A DNA stretch of 40,533 nt, taken from NCBI GenBank assembly GCA_937918905.1, contig CAKZSH010000037.1, forward strand, positions 1-40,533, given 5' to 3'. The translations under genes and the position numbers were made by a program. The notes under the pieces are model-generated. The model was not told where the DNA came from and did no database searches. It saw only the letters and a program-made list of their open reading frames with translations. This DNA is from an uncultured Saprospiraceae bacterium (lineage in GTDB: Bacteria; Bacteroidota; Bacteroidia; Chitinophagales; Saprospiraceae). This document shows, piece by piece, positions 23,801-33,600 of this stretch; the stretch's first letter is position 1, and each line of letters starts with the position of its first letter.

Positions 23801-26237
23801 AACTATTGAACAAGGTTGTTTAGAATATTTACTTCAAAAAAATAAACATGAGAAAAAGACAAGCGAAGATACTGTTGGAATTTCTGCTTTGCTAGTAGGT
23901 AGTAATTATGCCAATCTTTCGTTGTCTAATTCCATTAATGCAATTTTGGAAGGTATCGTAAATGCAAATAAGAAAATCAGAAACATGTCTGATTCTGATC
24001 TTCCATTTATTTCAGAAATTGAATTTGTTGAACTCTACAAATATAAAGCAGATCAGGCTTTTTATTTGCTTTCACAAATTAGTTGTAGTAACAATAAATT
24101 CTATCAAATCAACATGAATGGAAGCATCAAAAAAGTGGATGGTGCAAGAACATATTTCCCTCTTAATGATGAAAAAGAATGGTGGAAAAGAATTACTGCG
24201 GTAGAAAAAATCGACGAAATTACTAAGCTCCCCTATCTCGCATTTAGTGCTTCCACAGGTCGAGCATTGGTTGAATTGAGAGAATCATTTACCAATTTCC
24301 AAATCATTGATGCATTACTTGCTGATAATGAAAAACCAACTAATTGGGATAAAGAATTGACCAAAACGATTTTTGAATTATTGATTCCAAATGACTTTAA
24401 AATTTCATTTAGAGATCAACAAAACATCCTTTTAATTTTAGATAAAAAAACGGCAAGTTTCCCTTGGGAACTTTTGAATTATGATGAAAAATTAGATTTG
24501 CCAATCGTTGTTTCTGCTGGAATGATTCGACAATTATCTACTTCAAACGATCGGCAAAAAATTCGCCCAATCAATAATAGAAAAGCACTTATCATAGGTG
24601 ATCCACAATTAGATAAAAAAGCTGGAATCCCTCAACTTCCTGCTGCTGCTGAAGAAGCCAAAATGGTAAATGTATTGTTAGAAAAAAACAATTACGAAAC
24701 TACTTCTAGGATAAATCAACCGTTCAAGGAGATTTTTAAAAAATTATATGACGAGTATAAAATCATTCATATTGCAAGTCATGGTGTAATCGAATATGGC
24801 GACGATAAAAAAACTGGAATTTTACTTTCTGATAATATTGTATTGACGGCTGCCGAAATCAATCAAATTAGTAGTACGCCTGAATTGGTTTTTATCAATA
24901 GCTGTTATATGGGTGCAGTTAATTCTGAACGTGAAAAACATTTTAGAAATAAATATAAACTGGCTGCGAATGTAGGAACTCAATTTATTGAAAATGGAGT
25001 TAAAGCAGTCGTCGTCGCAGGTTGGGCAGTCAATGATGCCGCTGCTAAAAGATTTGCTGAAGTTTTTTATGAGAAAATGTTGGAGGGTGAAATATTTGCA
25101 GAAGCCGTCAAAGCCGCAAGAATGGCTTGCTTTATTGATTACCCTAATACCAATACCTGGGGTGCTTATCAATGCTATGGCGATCAATTTTATCAACTTA
25201 GAAAAAAACGAAGAAGGAAAGATGAAGAGCATGGTTATATTTTAGAAAAAGAAATTTTAATTGATTTAGAGAATTTCATAGATGAAGCGAAATCTTCCAA
25301 CCGAAGCAAAGTAGATCTTTTAGAAAAATTAAAATTGATTAGCAAAGCAATTGATAAATCACCTTTAAGAAATGGAGTGGTTACAGAACTTGAAATTAAT
25401 GCTTATCATGAGCTCAAACAATATGATATTGTTTTGAGTAAATTGGAAGATTTGTTTTTGGATAATGAGGCAACTTATAGTGTGAAAGTTTTAGAATTAT
25501 GGTGCAACTGTAAAATTAGATTTTTAGCTGGATTGGATGCTACAAAACATAAAAAACAAATTGAAAAAGGTTTAAAGGAAACAGTTACTCGAATGCAACA
25601 ATTGATTGACCTTGGAAATACCTCTGAAAGAAATAATATCATGGGTGGAATTTTCAAACGGTTGAGTAATTTTGTTGCTCCAAGGAAAAGAAGGGAAGCC
25701 ATTATCAATTGTGCCAAGCATTACAAAACAGGATATGAATTAAGCCAACAAAAGGATAATATTTATCCGCTTACAGCATGGATAATTGCAGAGTTGATTG
25801 GTGGGGATAAAAAACGCATCGAAACAATGAATCAATTTTTAGATAAAGATGCGCTTAAATTTATCCAAAAATTATCCAAAGAGTTAAATGAAAATGTCAA
25901 TGATAATGATGAGTTCTGGGATTTGGTAAAACCTGTTAATTTAAAACAGGCTGAACTCCTTTTTTATATTGAAGAAAAAACAGACAAACGAGCGGACACG
26001 CAGTTGAAAAATAAAAAACGAAAAGCGGTAGTTGATGAAATCATTGAACTTTATTCTGAAATCTGGAGACGTGGTGGCGGTACTGAACGACACAAAGGTA
26101 GTGAGGTGGAACAAATGAAATTCATCATGAAATCCCTTGAGATATTAGAAAGTACAAAAGTGAAAAAGAATCAAAGGAATCTCAATGGAACTTTTGCTGC
26201 TTGTAAAAAATTGATAAAATTTTTCAAGGAAATTTAA
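20811..26237 (+). CDS. Alpha/beta hydrolase - LCAT-like hydrolase - CHAT protease - TPR-like fusion protein
   Basis: An 1808-residue protein without signal peptide, so presumably cytoplasmic. Domain 1 (about 170-460) is an alpha/beta hydrolase with LFLHGTCSS, nucleophile elbow SHSRGG (Ser244), and likely acid and base D417 and H447. Domain 2 (about 503-850) is lipase/LCAT-like, with PGIMGS (512), FPYDWR (575), AHSMGG (Ser611), GTPWLGS (643), D806 and H831. A linker region (about 910-1150) includes GHFKGDGIVSAERVID and LGLYPG-like segments often seen before CHAT domains. The CHAT caspase-like domain (about 1190-1465) has both catalytic residues: H1324 in IHIASHGV and C1365 in FINSCYMG. The C-terminal helical part (about 1480-1808) contains ERNNIMGGIFKRLS...HYKTGYELS, resembling the TPR-S/TRAF-binding-type repeats described in prokaryotic conflict systems. 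All three active sites look intact. A self-contained immune or cell-death effector is inferred, not shown. Confidence 0.85.
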   Translation: MSQPKLNVTLHGKFVENPTQEKDFLFDESMYELSKVIAINPTRGTDDIKITESMNPEDLMEFEFDDGTIWISPTHEVPTLFQAQNRSSDTTTVIPNALEIPTENRSIFQKAYLKFVKIFKPKEIAAEVTAHLIAQKIESKIMEFEGVNHVGADFQLTPFEYDKESPSIDIEKPVLLFLHGTCSSTVGSFGEFKGSETWDNLQKRYENNILSLEHRTWSMSPLENALDVLNALPPHTRLHLISHSRGGLVGETLCRCSDTSSIFSKQEIKLLKDLGRDRDVKAMNALNKVSTKKKIKVEKFVRVACPAGGTSALNKRVDHFFNILLNLIGFGLGQKTNPLFIGLKSFIVAIINQRTDPKVLPGLESMIPDSPLQKVFNNHQIKIESDLSIIAGNAGMGGIKKTLMTIMSRLFFQLDNDLVVDTDSMYMGAIRENRIFYKFVVGKTIDHFSYFKNSGTQQDIFAALSTSSMECPPKFKEVQRGERNRNISAILPGGSVEPTKVSGKRPIVILIPGIMGSNLSDGSSEIWIDFLKMARGHLSKLNIKNENVSAKSVVGSAYKKLVKTLEEAEYDVCVFPYDWRKSIDVSGAILNEKIQDEFLPTKQPIQIIAHSMGGLVTRDLMINHEDTWDTLNKMPNFRAILLGTPWLGSYGIPEVIVGYAGQIKSIGRLALFQSRQDLLKIFVRYQGLLQLLPIHDGAHDFEDLELWKTLQSVTDKNNWALPDSDDLAAFAKYKKDVRDFKKWKMEKVIYVAGSDERTLVNFVCRDQNGAILNSIDTKAIQQGIATPGLFTYKKYELVFKATTEGDASVTWKYGIPEQLNRDQVFYMNTTHGELANDVNHFGALLDILSTGSTTRLSHDPPISRAMQKVVLQEQKEVLSNDVNILAKNILGLNTTPIFQQDTSVTQKPIQITVKNGHLRFAKHPILVGHFKGDGIVSAERVIDRQLKGQLAKRESMGLYPGPIGTHHIHLPEKINATGAIVIGLGEMEKLTPFLLSKTIEQGCLEYLLQKNKHEKKTSEDTVGISALLVGSNYANLSLSNSINAILEGIVNANKKIRNMSDSDLPFISEIEFVELYKYKADQAFYLLSQISCSNNKFYQINMNGSIKKVDGARTYFPLNDEKEWWKRITAVEKIDEITKLPYLAFSASTGRALVELRESFTNFQIIDALLADNEKPTNWDKELTKTIFELLIPNDFKISFRDQQNILLILDKKTASFPWELLNYDEKLDLPIVVSAGMIRQLSTSNDRQKIRPINNRKALIIGDPQLDKKAGIPQLPAAAEEAKMVNVLLEKNNYETTSRINQPFKEIFKKLYDEYKIIHIASHGVIEYGDDKKTGILLSDNIVLTAAEINQISSTPELVFINSCYMGAVNSEREKHFRNKYKLAANVGTQFIENGVKAVVVAGWAVNDAAAKRFAEVFYEKMLEGEIFAEAVKAARMACFIDYPNTNTWGAYQCYGDQFYQLRKKRRRKDEEHGYILEKEILIDLENFIDEAKSSNRSKVDLLEKLKLISKAIDKSPLRNGVVTELEINAYHELKQYDIVLSKLEDLFLDNEATYSVKVLELWCNCKIRFLAGLDATKHKKQIEKGLKETVTRMQQLIDLGNTSERNNIMGGIFKRLSNFVAPRKRREAIINCAKHYKTGYELSQQKDNIYPLTAWIIAELIGGDKKRIETMNQFLDKDALKFIQKLSKELNENVNDNDEFWDLVKPVNLKQAELLFYIEEKTDKRADTQLKNKKRKAVVDEIIELYSEIWRRGGGTERHKGSEVEQMKFIMKSLEILESTKVKKNQRNLNGTFAACKKLIKFFKEI

Positions 26238-26247
26238 TCTTCAAAGA

Positions 26248-26281
26248 AGGGTTTGGCTTTAAAGTCGAACTCTTTTTTTTT
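26248..26281 (+). terminator. Rho-independent terminator of the CHAT gene
   Basis: GGGTTTGGCTTT (26249-26260) pairs with AAAGTCGAACTC (26261-26272) apart from two or three mismatches. It is followed by an uninterrupted T-run at 26272-26281, starting 11 bases after the TAA at 26237. This is the most canonical terminator in the window. Confidence 0.7.
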
Positions 26282-26323
26282 ATCTCTAAACATTTTCCCT
26301 TCTTTTTTATTTCTTATTTATAG

Positions 26324-26389
26324 TTTTCGACACAGCTTTCAGTTACCACCACTCTCCCGAGTCGTGGTAACTGAAAGCTGTGTCGAAAA
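26324..26389. repeat. Perfect 26-bp inverted repeat before the alcohol dehydrogenase gene
   Basis: TTTTCGACACAGCTTTCAGT... (26324-26349) and its exact complement (26364-26389) enclose a 14-base loop that itself pairs ACTC with GAGT. The stem ends five bases before the -7 element at 26394, so it covers the -33 region. Either a second terminator for the CHAT gene, an operator, or a small mobile palindrome. Confidence 0.75.
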
Positions 26390-26393
26390 TGTT

Positions 26394-26401
26394 TATATTT
26401 G
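26394..26401 (+). promoter_or_regulatory. Candidate -7 element of the alcohol dehydrogenase gene
   Basis: TATATTTG followed by GC matches TAnnTTTG and lies 33 bases before the ATG at 26435. Its -33 position falls inside the perfect inverted repeat at 26324-26389. Confidence 0.45.
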
Positions 26402-26434
26402 GCTTTTAAAAAATAAAAAACAATATTCTTAAAT

Positions 26435-27598
26435 ATGAAAAACTTTGATTTTCAAAACCCAACCAAAATAATTTTTGGAAAAGACACGATCGCAAAACTA
26501 GCAACTGAACTTCCTAAAGAAGCAAAAGTAATGATGCTCTATGGAGGTGGAAGTATCAAGCGTAATGGAATTTACGACCAAGTCCAAGCAGCACTTAAAG
26601 ATTTTGAAGTCATCGAGTTTGGTGGTATCCCTGCCAATCCTGAATACGATGTTTTGATGGAAGCTTTGGCGATTATTAAAAAGGAAAATGTAAATTATTT
26701 GTTAGCAGTTGGAGGAGGTTCTGTTATTGATGGGGTGAAGTTCATTTCATCCGCAGCATATTATGAAGGTGACGAACCTTGGGATATTTTAAAGAAACGA
26801 GTTCGTACATTTAAAGGGATGCCTTTTGCAACAGTTTTGACCCTTCCTGCTACAGGTTCGGAAATGAACTCTGGGGCGGTAATTACACGAGCTTCGACTA
26901 AGGAAAAATTAACAATGGGTGGGCCAGGTCTTTTCCCTGAATTTTCAATTCTCGATCCACAAGTTGTTCATTCTGTTCCCAAACGACAATTGGCTAACGG
27001 AATTACTGATGCTTTTACGCATGTCTTAGAACAATATATGACCTACCCTGCTGGGGCATTTCTGCAAGACCGATTCTCGGAAGGTATCATGCAAACTCTC
27101 ATTGAAATTGCTCCTAGAATTATTGAAGATCCAAGTGATTATGAAGCGGCTTCTAATTTTATGTGGTCTTGCACCATGGCTTTGAACGGCTTGATTCAAA
27201 AAGGTGTACCTACCGATTGGGCGGTACATATGATGGGACATGAGTTGACTGCATTGTATGGAATCGATCATGCAAGGACTTTGGCTATTATTGCTCCAAG
27301 TCATTACCGTTATAATTTTGAAGATAAAAAAGAAAAATTGGCGCAATACGCAGAGCGAGTTTGGAATGTAAAGGAAGGAACTTTGGAAGAAAAAGCAAAA
27401 GCTGGAATTGAAAAAACAGAGGCGTTTTTACATTCATTGGATATTAAAACTACGCTTGCAGAATATACCGATGATTATGAAGGAACTGCTGAAATCATTG
27501 CGGAAAGATTTAGAGAAAGAAACTGGCTAGGTCTTGGAGAGCGTAAAAAAGTAACTCCTGAGGCAGTTGAAGAAATTGTCAAAATGAGTTATCAGTAG
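26435..27598 (+). CDS. yqhD: NADPH-dependent iron-type alcohol/aldehyde dehydrogenase, YqhD family
   Basis: A 387-residue group III alcohol dehydrogenase, the same length as E. coli YqhD. GGGSIKRNG (37-45) and GGGSVIDGVK (93-102) form the nucleotide-binding part; the first carries the Gly-Ser pair associated with NADPH preference. TLPATGSEMNSGAVI follows at 136-150. The metal ligands fall at D192, H196 (TDAFTHVLEQ), H265 (DWAVHMMGHE) and H279 (GIDHARTLAI), two positions before their YqhD equivalents (194, 198, 267, 281). The family reduces a wide range of aldehydes, including lipid-peroxidation products and butyraldehyde, in the cytoplasm. A -7 promoter element and a strong hairpin lie upstream. 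The gene is monocistronic, with convergent transcription on its 3' side. Confidence 0.92.
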   Translation: MKNFDFQNPTKIIFGKDTIAKLATELPKEAKVMMLYGGGSIKRNGIYDQVQAALKDFEVIEFGGIPANPEYDVLMEALAIIKKENVNYLLAVGGGSVIDGVKFISSAAYYEGDEPWDILKKRVRTFKGMPFATVLTLPATGSEMNSGAVITRASTKEKLTMGGPGLFPEFSILDPQVVHSVPKRQLANGITDAFTHVLEQYMTYPAGAFLQDRFSEGIMQTLIEIAPRIIEDPSDYEAASNFMWSCTMALNGLIQKGVPTDWAVHMMGHELTALYGIDHARTLAIIAPSHYRYNFEDKKEKLAQYAERVWNVKEGTLEEKAKAGIEKTEAFLHSLDIKTTLAEYTDDYEGTAEIIAERFRERNWLGLGERKKVTPEAVEEIVKMSYQ

Positions 27599-27609
27599 TT
27601 TTGTAAATT

Positions 27610-27677
27610 GTAATTAGTGATTGGTGATTGGTGATTCGACTCAAATTACGAGTAACCAATCACCAGTCACTAATTAC
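27610..27677. terminator. Inverted repeat between convergent genes (likely bidirectional terminator)
   Basis: GTAATTAGTGATTGGTGATT... (27610-27632) and 27655-27677 are reverse complements in 22 of 23 positions with a 22-base loop. They lie between the 3' ends of the alcohol dehydrogenase gene (27598) and the minus-strand adhesin gene (27684). There are no long T-runs. Related ATTAGTGATTGGTG-type words recur at 34680-34770. Confidence 0.55.
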
Positions 27678-27683
27678 GATACA

Positions 27684-30600
27684 TCAACGAATCAACGTCA
27701 CATTTCCCTTCATCAAATACTCTTCTCCTCCAAAACATTTCAGAGAAACATAATAACCAAAGACATCAGGAGGAACGATTTTTCCATTCACTTTTCCATC
27801 CCATCCTTCATTTAAATCTTTTGTTTCAAAAACCTTTTCTCCCCAACGATTGAATACCACAAATTCCATTTCTTCAATATAATTACCACGTACATAAAGT
27901 ATATCATTCAATCCATCATCATTAGGTGTGAACCCTTTTGGAACAAAAACAAATGGTTCTTGACAACGAGATTGATCGAAAACAAATACCGAAACACTAT
28001 CTTCATAAAGGCAACCTAAGTCTTCATCTTCAATAGTTACGGTATAAGTCGTAGTGACTTCAGGAGTGGCAACTGGATTAGAAATATCACATCCACTCAA
28101 TCCTTCACAAGGACTCCATGAATAAATCCAATTTGAAGATTCTGTGGTAAACAATTGAATTTCATCACCTGCATTGATAGAATCTCGGTCGATACCAACT
28201 TCTATCAAAGTTGCTAAATCCAGTACATTTATATCAATCGTATCTTCGTAAATACATCCAAATTGATTTTCCATTAACAACGTGTACACGGTACTATCTA
28301 ATGGGCTTAACAAAGGTGTTCCCGTCTCCTCATCCAAAAGTATTCCTTCTTGAGGCATCCAAGTATATTCAATATCAGCAGCACCTGACAACGGATTAAT
28401 TATCACTTCTAGTTGAGTAGAATCTCCATAACAAATAGATCTTGATTCTTCTAAACTTGCTAGAATAGCTTGACTTGTAATCGTAATACTATCCGTCAAA
28501 AAACAACCAACCGAATCAATGACTTGTAAGTAAAAAGTACTCTCATTGGTAGGAATAGCCATAAATTCTGGATCAACTCCTAGTACATTTTGAAAGTCAG
28601 ATTGATCTGACCAAATGAATTGAGCAGCATTATTACTTTGCGCAGTAAGTTCCAAGAGAGGTGTACAGATTATTGTATCCGTTGGATAGATCCAATTCAA
28701 ATCTATCGGATTGGAAGGTACCAAAACATCAACAGTACGAACCTCATTACAAGCAATATTATTTGGACTTGTTATCGTTACAAAATATTGAGTAGAAGCC
28801 AGAGGTGTCGCCAACGGATTATAGAAATTAGTAGTATCTAAACTTCCTCCTGGACTCCAAGTATAAAATAAATCAGGATTGCCATTTGGATTTAGAAATA
28901 CTGAATCATCATTACATAATGTGATAGAATCATCAAGTAAAGGAATTTGAATAACCTCAATGGGAACTAAAGTTTCAATCGAATCTATACAACCGTCATT
29001 TGAAGTAACTACTAATTGAACCGTCATCGTATCAGGATTAAAAAATACAGAATCTGGATTTTGTTCATTAAATACATTCGTATTATCAAAAGTCCAAGTC
29101 CATTCACTTAGTATTCCTGAGTAGGTAGAAGTGTCAATAAATTCCACAACAGAGCTATCTGAACAATTTGAGTATTCCCATTCAAAACCAGCAGTCAAAG
29201 GTTGAGTAGGAACATTGAGAGAAATGGTTCGTTCTTCCACACATCCCGTTTCAGGACTCGTAAGTGTTACGGTGTAAACTTGTGAAGAATCAGGATTGGC
29301 AAATGGATTCGCTATCAAAGTATCTCCCGACAATCCAATACCTGGATTCCAAACATAGTCAACCCCTGGATTACTACTATTTGGATTTAGAAAAATACCA
29401 TTTCCATTACAGGTAGCAGTATCAGTAGGTAGGTTGATATTATCCATTAAAGAAACAAAACTCGTATTATTAATGGTATCTCTACAACCATTATCAGTAG
29501 TCACAATTAATTGAACATTAAAAGGTTGAGTTTCGTAAAAAACAAAAATTGGATTTGGCTCATTTGACGCTTGAGAATTAATCAACCAATCCCATTCGAT
29601 GATATTTCCTGAGTATTGTGAAATATCATTGAACTGTAAAGTCGCACTATCAATACATGTTAAATAGGTAAAATTAAAATCTGCCTGCACAGGAACATCA
29701 GGAATAATAACATTCACATTTCGATTCAATATGCAATCTCCAAATTTTACAATAACAGAATAACTCATATTTTGAGTAAGACCACTTACTATCGGACTTG
29801 CAACATTCGTTGCACTAAGTCCCATTGATGGTGACCATTCATATTCATAACTTGGATTTCCGTTGGGGTTTAATATTATTCCAGAAGTATTACAATAAAT
29901 AACTTCAGTTGGAATATTTATATCTATTAAATTAACTTCTATTTCTTCGCTTATAGTTGCCACACAACCATCATTAGTAGTCACCGTTAATTCTGCAATA
30001 ATGGTATCACTTTGATTAAAAGTAAGAATAGGATTTTGGGTAGTAAATGTCGTAGTATCATTACCTGTAAATGTCCAATTCCATTCTGAAATTGTATTGT
30101 TGCCAATTATAGTTGTATCCGTAAACTCTATCACCGCATTATCCGTACAATCTTCAAAGGAAAAAGAGAACCCTGCTTGAATAGGTTCATCTGGTACGAT
30201 CACCTCTACCTCTCTAGTAAATTCACAAATACCATCTGTTACTGTTACTGTATAAAGTGTTGTTGAAGTTGGGTTAGCAATTGGATTTGGACTATTCGTA
30301 TTGGTCAATCCATTGGAAGGCGACCAACTGTAAATATAAGTTGGGTCACCTGCTGGATTTAATTCTACTCCTACCCCATTACAATTCACTAAAAGAGGAG
30401 CAACATTTATATCAATCAAATTGATGTCTAAATTTTGGGTAGTAACTGCTGTACATCCATCATCGGTCATTACTTCTAATGTAACTCCCAAAGTTTGACT
30501 TGAATCAATAGTAACGCTTGGATTTGATCCAGTTAAAATATCACCATTACTAAATGTCCAATTCCATTCAATGATATTGCCTGGAGAATATTCTGATAGG

Positions 30601-33600
30601 TCTTCAAAATCTATGACAGCCACGTCGGTACAATCTTCAATATTGAAAGAGAAACCCGCAGTCAAAGGAATAGTAGGAACAATTACTTCAACATTTTGAA
30701 CAACTTGACAATCTCCATCAGTAACTGTTACAGTATAAGTTGTCGTACTGGTAGGAAATGCTACTGGACTCGCTACATCATCATCCGTTAATCCAGAACC
30801 TGGAAACCAAGAATATTCATGATTAGGATTCCCATTAGGATTCAATTGAATCGGATTCCCTTCGCATAAAACAACTTGACTTGGAATCTGAATATTCAAT
30901 AAATTAACTTCCACCTCTTGCGAGAAACTAGCCTCACATCCATCACTTGTTGTTACTTCAAGTACCGCCTCTATAATTGAATCTTGAGTGATTGTAATTG
31001 ACGGATTTTCTAAAGTTGATGTTGTACCATTACTAAATGTCCAATTCCACTCCACAATATTTCCTAAAGAATTCTGACTTTGATCTTGAAAACTAATCAC
31101 CGCCTCATCAATACAATCACTTACTGAATATGAAAAGTCAGCCATCAATGGAACTTCAGGAACGATTACTGTAACACAAGATTCTTGAGAGCATTCTCCA
31201 TTAAAAACTGTTACACAATACTCTGTAGTTTCAACGGGGTTGGCAATTGGATTGGGACTGTTTGGATCATTTAATGTAGCTGCAGGAGTCCAAGTATAAG
31301 TAAAATTTGAATTTCCATTTTCATTCAACACCACAGGAAGTCCAGTACATTTTATTATCTCAGACTCAGGTAAATTAAATGTAAATGTTTCAACTACAAT
31401 AGTTTCTACTATAATTGCAGAACAATCATCTTCAGTTTGTACTTGCAATGTTACTTCTAAAACTTCTCCATCATTGGCAACAATAGTTGTAACAGGATTA
31501 TTAGAACTCTGTCCATTTGAAAACTGCCAAAACCAATTATTTATAATGGCACTTGGAGTAGAATTATCAGTAAAAGTTAGTACCACACTTGTCGAATCAC
31601 AATTAACTATTTCATAATCAAAAGCTGCTTGTACTTCTACTTCAGGTACAACCACTTCTACCATTTCTTCAATCACACAATTGGGGTTATTAGGGTCTGT
31701 AATTGTTACCGTAAATATGGTAGTAGTTGGAGGACTTGCAAATGGAGAAACAGAATTTGCATCATCTAAAAAATTAGCAGGTGACCATTCATAATTTAAG
31801 GATTGATTACCCAAAGGATTTAACGTAACTCCATCTCCACTACAAACTACGGTGGCATTTTCAAATGCTCCTATGTCTGTTAATTGAAAATCAATTTCTT
31901 GATACAATGTATCTGAACAACCTTCATCAGTTGTCACAATTAATTCAATAGGAACTAAACCACTTGAATTTAATTGCAAAATAGGATTTGAAGAAGACAC
32001 AGGTGGATTATTTCCAAAAGTCCAAATCATGGAATTGATATTCCCCTGAACAGCAGAAGAGTTATCTATGAATTGAATCATCAAGTCATTTTGACAATCA
32101 ATATACTCCCACGAAAACCCTGCATTAACAACTCCTTCTCCTGTTGTTACTTCTATTGTTTCGGTTGGAAGCGTACAGGGCAATCCTGGAATAGGCACTA
32201 AAGTTATTTCATAAGTACCTGAATTTACAAAATCATAATTCTGAATATTAGCACCTAATAAAGTATCATTTCCCGAAGGTAAATTAATTATCCATCGGTA
32301 GAAATTTGCATTTGCGCCTATATTGGAAAATGATACAACATTACTATTACATGATTGAGTAATTTGAATATCTACAGGTAATGATGGATCAATAGCACTT
32401 AAAAAAACAGAATCTAAATAAGTACATCCGTGTTGATTCTCAGCTTGAAAATAAAATAATTCTATTCCCACTTCTGTAGTTGAAATTTCAAATAAAGAAT
32501 CAAAATCCAAAACATTTCCACTTCCATCAAACCAAGTATAGGTTACTTCATCTAATGAATCCGCATTAGTTGCTGAAAAAACAGCCTCATCTCCAACACA
32601 AACAAACTGGCTGTTTGCCACAAGACTCACATTAATGGAAGCTTCTTGAACTGTAATACTATCAGTAATTATACATGACCCCGAAGAAGAAAATTCTACA
32701 TAATAAGTGGTTTGCCCAAAGCTGGATACCACTATCGTTGAAGAATCAGAAATTATATTATTAAAATTTTCATCAGTCGCCCATATAAAATCTCCCTGTG
32801 TTAAATTAGTTGTCGCTGTCAATTCAGTTTCATTTCCACATGGAATGCCTGTCATTTCAATACTCAATTCTGGGTTTTCTAAAATGACAACCTCCGTCTC
32901 TAACTCTGCAAAACAATTACTGATAGTATCAATAATTAATAATGAATAATCCATATCCATATCAGGAGAAGCGGTAGGAGAAGCTAATGTAGGATCATTT
33001 AATCCATCATTGGGAGTCCATTCATAAATAAATGGCAATCCAATAGGAGGATTAACATTTAATACAACAGAATCGCCATCACATATCACATGTTTATCTT
33101 CTAAAAGATTACTTGAAATCAGATTTACGAAAATAGTTGCTTCCTTCTTTTCTTCACAACCATTTTCAGAAACAACCACTAGTTTCACATCAAGTTGTTG
33201 AGCAGAATCTAATACAAAAAGAGGAAACTGCTCATTCGAAGTCTGTCCATCACTTAACTCCCAATACCAACTTTCTATCGAATAAACCGAGTCAACACTT
33301 GTATCAACTAAAGCAAGCATAACACTATCAGTACATTCTAAAGTCAGGTGATTGAAATCCGCTTCAAGTGAACTTTTTTCTAATAAAATATCAATATAAG
33401 TTGTATCTGTACAAGGGCTATTGGGTTCGGCAATAAGCATTATGGTGTAACTTCCTGTATCTGAAAAATGAAAGCTTGGATTTTCCAAAAAGGAAGTATC
33501 ATTAGGATTTCCAGGATCATTAAATACCCATAAAAATTCCTGAGCGTTAATACTTAAATTTTCAAATTCAACTTCCAATTCATCACATTCGATAATTGGC

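Noticed and set aside
28700-32000. Regularly spaced similar segments that could suggest a CRISPR-like or satellite array
   Set aside because: The period is about 485 bases and the similarity follows protein PKD/Ig units in an intact reading frame.
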